Shown in pieces: positions 9,024 through 17,791 of a stretch of 25,498 nt of DNA. The first letter of the stretch is position 1. Every line of letters starts with the position of its first letter. The DNA comes from Chara braunii (lineage: Eukaryota > Streptophyta > Charophyceae > Charales > Characeae). A program made the translations under genes and the position numbers. A model generated the notes under the pieces. That model was not told the origin of the DNA, did no database searches, and saw nothing but the letters and a program-made list of their open reading frames with translations. Where the stretch lies: contig BFEA01001337.1 of assembly GCA_003427395.1 (NCBI GenBank), positions 16,110-41,607 of the forward strand. The letters are read 5' to 3'.

Positions 9024-9925
9024 TTGAGCGATCTGGCTAACCGAGGGCGACCTCGACCCTGGAACGCGCATAGACGCGACCCCGTCATCACCCGAAGCAG
9101 ATCGGCTAATCGACGGGCAGCCAACATGAACGCTAATCCACAGAATCCGAATCCGCAGAAGAGTGTTAATCAACAACAAAATCCTAATCAACCCGCCCCA
9201 CGAGCACGACCTCCCATGACGCCACCTGATCTCTATCTATTTGACCCTGCACATCATCTCGCAGGAGCATGGTTGGCCACGCTCCGGGCACAACAGTATG
9301 ATGATAACGAAGCTCAAGTAAATATTCCCGCCTGATTAGGAGGACACACTCATCATTGGTTTAGTACCTATGTATGGGTGGATCTTCCGACTTTCGAGCA
9401 AGACTTTTTGAATCGATTCGACTATGTTCATCCAGAGCAAGCACTTTTCATGATTAAAAACCGGGTGCAAAAACCTCTTGAATCTATCGCGGAATATCGA
9501 AACCGATTCTACCGAATGTTTGTGAAAACTGAGGGGGGCGAACAAGTCGGGAGAGATTTGTTTACCGATGGACTTTGCAGCCGAACGATAAGGGCGAAAC
9601 TGCGAAAACAGTTCTCCCCCATCAATCATACACTGCAACAGATTATGGTCGCTGCAGAGGAGATGGAACGAAAGTTTGGGGCGAGTTTCTTGGAAGGAAA
9701 AAATTATCCTAAGGAAGGAGATTTGTCTGAGCAAGTCGGGAGAGATTTGTTTATCGATGGACTTCGCAGTCGAACGATAAGGGCGAAGCTGCGAAAACAG
9801 TTCTCCCCCATCAATCATACACTGCAACAGATTATGGCCGCTAGAGAGGAGATGGAACGAAAGTTCTCGGCGAGTTTCCTGGAAGGAGAAGACTATCCTA
9901 AGGAAGGAGATTCGTCCGAACTTGC
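9024..9925 (+). pseudogene. gag: Ty3-like gag (plus-strand copy), broken and truncated
   Basis: This is the capsid-type Gag of a Ty3-like element. The first ATG conserved with the minus-strand copy is at 9126 (MNAN). The frame, however, is clearly conserved upstream to about 9027 (shared SDLA and ITRSRSA), so translation may begin earlier. Shared blocks with the other Gag are TPPDLYLFDPAHHLAGAW, the HHW-S-YVWVDLPTFEQDFLNR capsid region, EQALFMIK and LRKQFSPI. A TGA at 9333-9335 stands where the other copy has Arg. A 189-bp segment is duplicated in frame (9540-9728 and 9729-9917). Homology stops after the SELAK residues, at about 9923, where reversed LTR sequence begins. The zinc knuckle and all of pol are absent. 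Confidence 0.85.
9540..9917 (+). repeat. In-frame 189-bp tandem duplication in gag
   Basis: Two 63-codon units start with EQVGRDLF and end at KEGD(L/S)S. They differ at scattered positions in DNA and protein, so the duplication is not very recent. The minus-strand gag has a single unit. Confidence 0.95.
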
Positions 9926-9930
9926 TAAAT

Positions 9931-11160
9931 TAAATGTTATTGAACAAAACAAAATTGGCAATAAAAAACAACTCGAGAAAGGAGACACGAGTTCGTTCGT
10001 CAACATGCAGACATGAAACTGAAAATCCGAGATGATTTATAAAGAAATTTGAAACTGCCGCAACAAAATTGGCCAACGTCGGAGTCACAATTACACAGAA
10101 GGTAGGAAGAAAGGCATTGTTCCACCATATCCCCGTTCCCCTCTCTCTCTCCCTCTCTCTCTCTCTCTCTTTGCACCTTCCTAGTGCGGGCAGTCCGTCG
10201 CCCCGCACCCCTGAGCCATACAGGGTTGTCATCCCGCTTGGCCCGAGCATGCAAGCCAGACTCACCCACGTGCCACAGTCCCTCGCGGCCACGCGTCAAC
10301 CCCTCATACTCAACACCATCTCGTCGGATCGTCCGACTCTCTACTCACTGTCTTTCTACTCATTAATCGATCCTCTCGACCACGCTAACTTCGAAGTGGA
10401 TTAGAGAGCCAATTAATCGCGCTTGCGGAATTTATAGCTTGTGCATCAGCGCGCAATAACCAGGATTGCCAAAGAGGAATAGGTGGAAGGAAGGAGGAAG
10501 TGCCTACGGCTGCATGGCTGGGCCGTGGCGTGGGGGACGTAGCCTCACTCCATGCTTCGATCCAGTCATGCACCGATCTAGCCAATGAGATGGAGAAGGG
10601 AGAACGCATATAGCAACGAGGAAAAGAATATGAAGAAAAGGGAAGATCATTTACATATGCGTCGGCAAAGAGAGAGCAAGAAGAGATTACAGTTGAGATT
10701 GGAATTCAGGCGCGGCGGGACAGAGTGCAGGCCCTGGTGCAGCAAAGGGCGTGTAAGCAGGAAGCGATGTGTAGGAAACATTACGAGGCACCCAATTTCC
10801 TAGCCTACTTAGGATCCTAATTGCAAAAAGAAATTCCGAGAACCCACGCTGGTTCACCCTTAATTCATATTTTCCGCGGGAATTTCCCGCGCGATTGCCT
10901 CGCCAAAAAGACGGACTTCTATCGAAAAAAAAATAAAAGAAGGAAAAAGGACATAACAGACATTATTCCCCTGCGCTCACTAAGGCGCGGGCCAACTACC
11001 CCGAAGTTCACAACCACGGCCTGCCTTCTGTCGAGGGACCAAGAAGAAAACGCCGAAAAAACAAGGAGGGACTACCAAGCAATTTATCCCTGATCCCCTC
11101 TATGTACCCTCAAACCTGGTTGCACAGAAGATGGCGCTTATCAGAAAAGAGCTCGTCACA
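9931..11160 (-). mobile_element. LTR A, partial, minus orientation
   Basis: It is collinear with LTR B (20580-21759). About 13 differences were counted by eye in the first 205 aligned bases. The upstream end on the minus strand is TGTGACGAGCTC, identical to LTR B, and the low-coordinate end starts at TGTTATTG, directly fused to plus-strand gag. Relative to LTR B it lacks the roughly 1 kb holding the LTR ORF and PBS side, and it keeps about 74 bp (10191-10270) that LTR B has lost. A TATA box lies at 10430-10436 (minus) and a (CT)n tract near 10141-10171. By orientation and position it is the likely 3' LTR of the minus-strand element, truncated by a rearrangement. No purine-rich tract precedes it. 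Confidence 0.75.
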
Positions 11161-11207
11161 TATGTGACGCCCAGGGCATTTCATCCTGTGCAAGCTCCCG
11201 CTTGCAC
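11154..11207. other. 16-bp palindrome and 8-bp stem hairpin at LTR A edge
   Basis: CGTCACATATGTGACG (11154-11169) is a perfect palindrome formed by the LTR terminus plus adjacent DNA. GTGCAAGC-TCCC-GCTTGCAC (11188-11207) is a perfect hairpin just outside. A polypurine tract would be expected here and is not seen. Confidence 0.8.
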
Positions 11208-11338
11208 CCTTATCTCTCCAAGACTAGGGAGAAGAAAGAATAAGGACTCGTCCTTTCACAGAGATCACACATGTCATTATCGTAGGACAAGAGTGTGGAA
11301 GTCATCCTGTTGACACGTCGTGATTCTCGCATCCGCTT

Positions 11339-13393
11339 TTAATGTCCCGAGGGAGGAGGGTAAGGAAGTCTGAATACAGAGGAGGGGGGTGGAGGATGTT
11401 CACTTGACAGTGCGGGCAAGAAGCTCGCCATCCCTGCTACCGTTCCGGGAAGCTCAAGGTACCTGATGGTGCGGTGTATGCGAGGGAAGCGGTGATAGTC
11501 ATGGGGGAGAGAAGCAAGGTAGTCGGGATAAAGAGTGGAAAAGGTGCGAAGCAAGGCCGCGTGGAATTGCTCATGATCTGCACACATGGGAATCATAGTT
11601 CCCGTGATTGTGCAGTAGACTTCAATCACATTGTAACCCAGCCACGCAGGGCTGAAAAGAAGGACCGTGACGTGAAGGCAAAAAGATGGGGAGACACATT
11701 GAGTAGTCGGATGCCGGTACACTGCGACGGCGAGGCGAGTAATATAGAATTGGCAGAAGAGGGAAGATGGGAAGGGATTTTGGGGAAATGAGAGCGGGGT
11801 GTCGATCTGTCGGAGTGTGAGGTAATGAAGGGGATGACGGGATAATAACCGGGGACGTAGCCCGATGCCCCTCATTGACACGTGCTCGAACAGAGGGACG
11901 GGGGGAAGGGGAGGGGGAGCGACTCCATTGCCTCTGCGTTGGCGCGCTCGAAGTCTCTGCAGCACGGTGCTCATCTTCCTTCGTCAGCGGCTCCGGATCC
12001 TGAGTCGGGTCGTCCGGACTTGGCAGATCGGTTGCCACTGACCGCTACAATGACCGCTTTCCTTCTGCTATTTCTTCCCTCTGCCGCTCCACTTCCACAG
12101 GCCTGGGTCTTCTCTCTGCGTCTCTGCTTGTCTCACCTCTTCCCCCCCACTTGCTCCCTCCGCTTCTTCTTCGCTTATTGTCCCCGACTCATGCTTACTA
12201 TGTTCGCTATAATATTCGTCCTCCTCGGGGCATCTTCCGATTCGTCCTCCTTGTCCTCGTCTTCTTCCTCTTCGTCTTCAGTTGTCGGCTCGCCCCGATC
12301 AAATAAGAGAATATCGATTATATTTGCAGGGTTCAGGTACTTACCGTGCGACGGGTAATTATGGTTGTCCCAATCGCCCTCCAAGCACGCCGACCACTGT
12401 AGGTATGACGTAAAGCTGCGCGGAAGAATATGCGGCGCCGGACTCTCGTCGCAGTCCGAGATGATGTCGATCGGTAGATCGTTCAGCAGTTGTGTCAGGA
12501 GGATTAGAAGCTCTCCTATGATCGGCTGTCGATGTCCTGCCTCCACCGATCCAAAGACGAATCCCAACAAATCTCCCTCTACCTCCGTCCTCCAAGCTTG
12601 AATGATGAGCAACTCCACGTCTTCGCTCACGGCGTTGTGCTCACTGTTCCGGGTCCACTTCAGTTCGATCTCGACTAAACACAGCAAAAGAGGCACATAG
12701 GTTCACCACCACCCCTGCCACTGTATAGGCTTGATGAGAGGAACTGTCAATGGCCGCACGCAGAAAGAGAGACGGGGATAGAGCGCCGACTACCAAAAGA
12801 CAGGGAAGACAGAGGGAAGGCTGAAGGTCAAGAACTGGTGACGGTTCATTGAGGACGCGAGAAAGGGACGAGCGCAGGGAGGGATACTGCGGGATTTTAT
12901 CGGAGAGCACGGATGTCGTCCAAGTGAACACTATTATTTTTGGCGACGTTTTACCCCCTCCGTGCAAGCAGCTGACTCCAGGGTTTCGCCAACTCTTCTC
13001 TACAATCTCGCAACGAGACGAGGATGCTCGGATGCGCCCTCGGATCCACCGTAGTGATGTCCCCGCTGAAGGAGACAATTGTCGAGATGTGGCTGGTCCC
13101 TGGCGCCGAGAGCCGCAAAAGGTCGATGCTTCGGCCAGCACTTGCACCTTCCTGTTAAGTACCACAAATCGGAACTCTGGTGCCGCATTCACGCTTGTCG
13201 TGCTGAAAAACAGAGCAAATCTGATGATGTCCGGGCTGATACGCGGATGATGAACCTGCCTGATCATCGAGATGTGCCCGCATGGCGCTAGCATCCGCTC
13301 ACTGAGTACCTGCTCCGTGGAAAAACTCATGGCGAAGAGGAGGGAGAAAATGAGTGGGGAGAAGCAAGAGAATGGGGATCGTCGCTTTCCCAC
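11339..13393 (-). pseudogene. Third-ORF region downstream of integrase
   Basis: Between the integrase C-terminus and LTR A lie about 2 kb of minus-strand sequence with long frames on the element's coding strand: 13393-12641, 12696-12175, 12038-11622 and 11974-11339. None matches a family I know. The first begins with a basic then hydrophobic stretch (residues about 3-22), which could be a signal or membrane segment. The second ends in a strongly acidic Glu/Asp run, and the third is Pro/Ser-rich. The best-defined piece is an exon-like block (12345-12674, listed separately). The arrangement fits an extra ORF after pol, as seen in envelope-like or captured-gene retroelements, but no envelope features were established. 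The frames are interrupted, so it is probably decayed. Confidence 0.4.
12345..12674 (-). pseudogene. Exon-like block with splice-type borders
   Basis: On the minus strand, a pyrimidine-rich CCTCTTTTGCTGTGTTTAG immediately precedes 12674 and a strong donor G|GTAAGT follows 12345. The block is 330 nt, fully open, and phase 1 at both ends. Its protein is hydrophobic and acidic (VEIELKWTRN at the start, YPSHG at the end). A possible upstream donor (G|GTAAAA after 12955) is phase-compatible with the frame 13393-12641 and would give a 280-nt intron. Splicing is inferred only from these signals. Confidence 0.4.
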
Positions 13394-13860
13394 TCGTACT
13401 CAGATTCCGAAGGCGACCCAGTCTGAGAGGGAGGGGAGGGGGCTGGGAGATGGCGGAGAAAGGATACGTGGTGGACTATGGGTCTAGTAGACCGACTACC
13501 TCTCACTTCGGGAATGAGGCGCACAGTGTTCACACCGTTAGGCCCGAGCTCGATCACTCGAAAGCACCCGAAGAATCGTGGTGCTAGTTTCCCTTGACGA
13601 GCACATTTCCTCACCTGCACCAAGTCCCCCAATTTATACAAGGGTCGGGGACCTGCATTCCCATTTCGGGCCTCGTAACTACGGACCTGGCGGTCGTGGG
13701 CCAATTCGGTCATTCTCTGCTTTTTTCGGGCCAATCTCGGAAGGACCCGTTCCATAAGCTCCAAATGGCGTTTGACCTTTTCCTTGGCTGTCGCTCTCGT
13801 GGGACGTCGGTCGAGTGTCGTTTCGTCATTCAGGTTCGGTATCAAGACGCAGGCTAGCCT
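13327..13860 (-). pseudogene. pol: Integrase C-terminal domain (pol 3' end)
   Basis: The 172-codon frame starting near 13845 reads as the end of a Ty3-like integrase. It has a basic, helical linker (KEKVKRHLELMERVLPRLA), the segment YKLGDLVQVRK, and then a diverged GPY/F module in which GPY is GCF (APRFFGCFRVIELGPN), and ends HHVSFLRHL. Instead of a chromodomain it finishes in a Pro/Ser/Glu-rich tail. It is shifted by one frame relative to the integrase core upstream, so it cannot be produced intact. The third-ORF frame 13393-12641 overlaps its tail. Confidence 0.75.
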
Positions 13861-14600
13861 GTTGGTTCGTAATTGAAATGGCGAAAGTTCACTGCCTCGT
13901 GTCCTTAGCCACGATATTCCGTCGGAGTGTCGTTTTAATTACCCGGTTGGCGTTTTCTACGAGGTCGTTCGATTGAGACATACGGGGGGCGGTATTACAA
14001 ATAGACACCCCATGTATGACTAGATTCCTCATAACCTCCCCTCAGAATTCTGCTCCATTGTCCGTAAGGATTTCCTCGGTATCTTGATGCATCCCGAGGA
14101 AACGGTTGACATACCCCGCTATTTCCGCCGTCTGTCTTGTCTGACTCGGACATGGGTAGGCCTCGATCCACTTTGAAAAGTGGTCGACGAACACCAAGAG
14201 AATTGAATACTCACAGCTATTCGGTCCAGGGGGCACGTCGATATCCGTCGTATCCATGCTAACCCTCTGAAATGGTCGTTCGACTACGGTGGCCACTATC
14301 GATCTAGGTTGCTGAATCGGGCCCTTATCTGCCGCACAGACGGGACAACTTTTAACTATAAATTTAACATCGTCCCTAATTTTGGACCAGTACCACTCAT
14401 TTTTGTCAATGGCCGCCTCGGTAATTCCAACAGCGAAATGTGCTGCCGTTTCTTTGTGGGCGGATTTCACCCAATCATATCTCATGAACGAATGGGGTAC
14501 CGACATCCAGATCCTGCTCCCGTTGGTTTTCTACTTCTCCAACCGTCCTCCGTTCCACCTATAGTCCCATGCCCTTTCATTGGCCCATCTCCAGTCCTCC
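13861..14600 (-). pseudogene. pol: Integrase zinc-binding and catalytic core
   Basis: The enzyme inserts retroelement cDNA into host DNA. The frame contains the HHCC zinc-binding domain (His at residues 17 and 23, CPVC at 54-57, counted from the Met at 14506) and the catalytic core. Core features are VSMDTTDID (first Asp), VFVDHFSKWIEAYP, LTDNGAEF (second Asp) and, past a TGA at 14042, SNDLVENANRVIK with the catalytic Glu. Spacing from the second Asp to Glu is 34 residues, close to the usual 35. SND replaces the common SNG. A TGA stands right after AEF and another stop lies near 13895, so the domain is complete in outline but dead. A stop at 14531 separates it from the upstream PHD-like segment. 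Confidence 0.88.
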
Positions 14601-15079
14601 TTAGAGAACTCTGGGAGAGAATTTCCGACAACCGTAGCTATCAAGGTGACATTTGTCCGCACCTGCGCTCGTCTAAACAATCGAGTCTTCTCTAGGCCTT
14701 CCGACGTTGCTTCCAGGAATCGAGGCTCTGTCGGGATCTTATCCGTACGACACAGGGGGCAGAGCCACAACTTCTGGGGATTCTTATGTTGGATGCACGC
14801 CCCGTGGGCTCTCGCTACACACTTAGCACAATCTGCTCATTCCATGTATCCCTCACCTTGTGGCTTCATAGACACCGAATAGACTCGAGAGATGGACTCA
14901 CAGAGAAAACAAAACCGGTCGGGTAGGGAAAGCAAGGAGGAAGAGGAAGGAGAGAGTGGGCCCTCATCGTTTCCTTCTTCTTGGGACGTCATAAGAACAC
15001 GTGTCACTTTTTCGTCTGTCGAGGGAGCACCTTCACCTGGCCGTATCCGGGCCCCTTGGGCGACTCCCGCTCCTTCCAC
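14531..15079 (-). pseudogene. pol: PHD-finger-like module in pol between RNase H and integrase
   Basis: This segment, in the integrase frame, carries C-x2-C-x23-C-x2-C-x4-H-x2-C-x11-C-x2-C, with Trp two residues before the last CxxC (LWLCPLC). That is the C4HC3 layout of a PHD finger, a zinc module that in chromatin proteins often reads histone H3 tails. The first cysteine codon is 14909-14911 and the last 14750-14752. A TGA at 14837-14839 interrupts the first long spacer. An acidic, Ser-rich stretch precedes the finger, and a charged linker leads from it to the integrase HHCC domain. The usual Ty3 pol has no such module here. The first spacer is slightly long and the last slightly short for a textbook PHD, so 'PHD-like' is the safe wording. 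Confidence 0.65.
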
Positions 15080-15690
15080 GGGGTGATCTCCTCGCCACGC
15101 GGCACCTTGCCTGGCTTATGCAGACATGTTAGCCCGTCCGCATTCTCATGCCTCTCCGTTTTCCGATGGACGATGTTAAACTCGTACTCTTGCAACCTTA
15201 CTGCCCATCACCCAATCATACCCGTGTAGTTGGTGAGCTTCTTGAGTGTCGACAGAGGCTCATGATCTGTTACGAGGAGGAACTTCTGCCCATAGAGGTA
15301 TGGGTGAAAGTGCTGGATTCCTCGGACTACAGCAAAGCACTCTCCTTGGGGCGCCGAGTCATTCTTCCTCGTATCTGGTACCGTTCGAGAAGCATACTCG
15401 ACCACGTGTTCCCGCCCATCCTTTCCTTTTTGAGTTAGGATAGCGGAAATTGCTTCGGGCTGCCAATCGGTAATGAGTAGGAACTGTCGCTCGGGATCGG
15501 GCCGAATTAAAATAGGCGTCGAGGCCAGGGCTTCTTTCAGAGTAGAAAAGGCTCGTTCACACTCCATGTCCCAGTTCAGCGGCTGGTCCTTCCGTAGGAG
15601 GTTTGTAAGAGGCCGAGCAACCGCCGCGAATCTATTGATAAGCCGTCGGTAATACGATGTCAGTCCTAGAAAGGCTCGAACCAGCGTCAG
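15004..15690 (-). pseudogene. pol: RNase H domain and connection
   Basis: This is retroelement RNase H, which removes the RNA strand during reverse transcription. After the RT-RH connection (VRAFLGLTSYYRRLI, then a CERAFSTLKEAL segment) the domain shows LLITDWQPEAISAILTQ (first catalytic Asp), GECFAVVRGIQHF (Glu) and FLLVTDHEPL (Asp). It continues past a TGA at 15208 into WAVRLQEYEFNIVHRK and ENADGLT, the usual C-terminal end. The stops at 15691 and 15208 are both TGA, and at 15208 the family expects Arg (RWAxRLQEY). After KVLPRQTKK the frame shifts to that of the PHD-like segment. Confidence 0.88.
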
Positions 15691-16430
15691 TCATGAAGGC
15701 GTGGGTGCTTCCCGAACCGCCTCGACTTTCCTCGAATCCGGTCTCAAGCCCCCCCGGGTTACCACGTACCCAAGGAACGAGATCTCGGGTAGGAAAGATT
15801 CGCTTTTCTCCAATGCGATCTTGAAGTCAACGTCCCGCCTCGCTCTAAGTGTCCATTCTGACCATTCGATGTATTGCGCGTGTCCATGGAACGACTCAAA
15901 ATACACCAAAATGTCATTCATGTACACAATAACACAAAAATTTATCGTTCCTTGAGCCAATCTGATCGTGTTAACTAAGTTCTGAAAAGTGACATTCATC
16001 GCTCTCTGGAAAGTCGCCGGTGCATTGCATATGCCCATCGGACAATGAACCCACTGCCACGTGCCTTCAAACAACACAAAGGTCGTCTTCGGCCGGTCCT
16101 CTTCTCTCACCAGGATATGGTGGAATCCATGTCGAATATCAAATTTACTAAAATAATTAGCACACCCAATCGCATCCAGCAAATCATCAATTCCGGGGAG
16201 AGGGTACACATCTTTGATCGTGATATCATTTAATTTTCGATAATCAACGCAAATGCGAATAGATCCGTTCTTCTTCGGAACTAAAACTATCGGGAAATAC
16301 CAGGGGCCTATGGCGAGTTCGATCCAACCGTTGGCTTCGAACTCGCGGATGCGCTCTAATGTCGCCTTCCATTCCGCAAGTGAGTACCGGTTAGGCTTGC
16401 AGTGGATTGGTGGGTGGTTACCGGTTTAAA
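15691..16430 (-). pseudogene. pol: Reverse transcriptase domain, catalytic box mutated
   Basis: This is a Ty3-type reverse transcriptase. Motifs in order are WYFPIVLVPKKNGSIRICVDYRKLN, read here in two parts (PIVLVPKKNGS and ICVDYRKLND), KFDIRHGFHHI (first catalytic Asp), CPMGICNAPATFQRAMN and YMND followed by ILVY. The YxDD box should supply two Asp; here the first is Asn (codon 15916-15918, a single G to A change on the coding strand), so polymerase activity is expected to be lost. FLGYVVTRGGLRPD marks the end of the palm/thumb boundary. The domain is in one frame with the segment upstream, separated by a TAA at 16426, and with RNase H downstream, separated by a TGA at 15691. Confidence 0.92.
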
Positions 16431-16866
16431 TCTCATGCTGTATGACCAGGGACAACCCGATGTCTGCATCTTTGATGCTAATGGCGTCTCGATACTCAGT
16501 GAGAATATCCGCGATTAGTTGGTGAGTTTTGTCGGGCACGCATTCCGACACATGTAATTCGTAGGGTTGTCTGTTAATGATGACAGACACGTGTTTAGTG
16601 CGTATTGCTTTCGTGTCCCGGGGCGATGGGGAAGAGATAAAAGAGTTATCCGACCGCCACGAGAAGACGGTGACCACAATTTGAGCCTTTTCTTCTCGGA
16701 TGGCCACATGTTCCTCGGGGGTTATCCCGTCCTCAATATCCTGAGGGTCTACTGACTTCTCGGGGACTTTTATCCCAATTTTGAATAGCGAGGCTTCGGG
16801 GTACTCAGGGGGTTCCGAAACCTGTGTTTCCACTCCGAGGCGCAGTAATCGTACCTCCTTTTCCAT
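16426..16866 (-). pseudogene. pol: Pol segment upstream of RT
   Basis: This 146-codon frame is continuous with RT. Its end (HQLIADILTEYRDAISIKD then IQHEI) is the typical pre-RT sequence of Ty3 Pol, where a tether ending in H-x-I leads into the RT fingers. The N-terminal part is charged (PEEHVAIREEKAQIVVTVF) and not recognisable as a domain. Confidence 0.7.
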
Positions 16867-16970
16867 TGTGAGAAGCGATCGGGGAGGTAAGTCTGTAACA
16901 TCGCAAAACGAGTGTTTTTTCAGGTATCGTGGTAGCAGCGGGGTAGCTCCTCGTACAGGGTTCGAGGGGG

Positions 16971-17067
16971 TTCTGAAGAATCGGGCATCCTCGACACCTG
17001 TACTAGCGGCTCCCCTATGTACTAGCGGCTCCCCTATATTCTGAAGAATCGGGCATCCTCGACACCT
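16971..17067. repeat. Compound direct duplication in pol
   Basis: TTCTGAAGAATCGGGCATCC plus TCGACACCT occurs at 16971-16999 and 17039-17067. Between them GTACTAGCGGCTCCCCTAT is itself doubled (17000-17018 and 17019-17037). It disrupts the minus-strand frame just downstream of the acidic linker. Confidence 0.95.
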
Positions 17068-17330
17068 CGTACCGGGTCCGTCGGGCCTGAGTCCGTCGGG
17101 CTCTCTCTTCGGTAACCACGAACGTCTTTGTCGTTTTCTGTCGGACTAGGTAACGGATTACCTTCCGCGTCAGCTCTTGGATCGTCGGGTCTGTCTCTTC
17201 TTTACTTTCCGAGTCCTCAGGAGGTGAGGACATTTGTCCCTCGCTGGATGTTTCTAAATCGTCGGTCAAGTCTTCCCATGTGACCATTTGGATCGACCCA
17301 ACGATATCCGGATGGGTTCTACGTGTCGAG
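17015..17330 (-). pseudogene. pol: Acidic linker between protease and RT
   Basis: The frame 17287-17015 is Glu/Ser-rich (SSPPEDSESKEETDPTIQEL), then basic (QKTTKTFVVTEERARRTQ). It lies between protease and pre-RT and is frameshifted against the protease. No domain recognised. It ends within the compound duplication at 16971-17067. Confidence 0.5.
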
Positions 17331-17791
17331 CCGACCGTTGTACGGAGGGCTGAGACGCATCGGGATTATGTATGGCTTGCCATCCGTGTTTTTGAGAACT
17401 ACTACCCATCGCTTGAAGTCCAGGTTGGCCTGAAGGGCGTTTAAGGCGGGTAGTCCCAGGAGTACATCGTACGAGTTTACGTTGAGGGTCACTACGTCTC
17501 CCAAGGCGTGGACTTTCCCAGTCCAAAAGCGACATTTGTCATTCTCCCGACCGCTCGGATCTTTTCTTCTTCCGCGGACATCAAACGCTCTCCCTCACTG
17601 AGTGGAATTACATCTTTATGTCTCCCTGCCCTTTCTACTACTCGCACGAATATGGCTAATACGGCTGCTATAGAATCAATTATCACATTATAGGGAACTG
17701 CCCAGATTTCCACGTCACACTCCGCGGATTTCCACGGGATGGCTTTGATACGTAAAAAGTGATCACTTATGTGAAGGAGCACTAGGCTCAC
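17331..17791 (-). pseudogene. pol: Retropepsin-like protease, frameshifted
   Basis: This would be the aspartic protease that processes the polyprotein. The first frame (from 17791) contains VIIDSIAAVLAIF, which sits where retropepsins have the active-site DSGA; the Gly is replaced by Ile (Asp codon 17675-17677). After a frameshift near 17530 the second frame continues with VVTLNVNSYDVLLGLPALNA, the typical strand and ILG-like C-terminal part, and then NLDFKRWVVVL. The order and spacing fit a Ty3 protease. The missing Gly and the frameshift mean it is inactive. An alternative is a clan AA protease-like domain of another subtype. Confidence 0.7.

Noticed and set aside
9336-9827. 163-codon minus-strand frame opposite gag
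   Set aside because: Shadow of the plus-strand gag; its internal repeat is just the gag duplication read backwards.
9931-11160. LTR A as a simple solo LTR inserted in gag
   Set aside because: The gag does not resume on the other side and no target-site duplication is visible.
11882-12358. 158-codon plus-strand frame with poly-Ser
   Set aside because: Antisense to the acidic third-ORF region; the Ser run is the reverse of GAA/GAC codons.
14042-14506. Retroviral integrase of an infectious virus
   Set aside because: Order of domains, plant-type PBS and lack of a recognisable envelope gene fit a Ty3-like retrotransposon.
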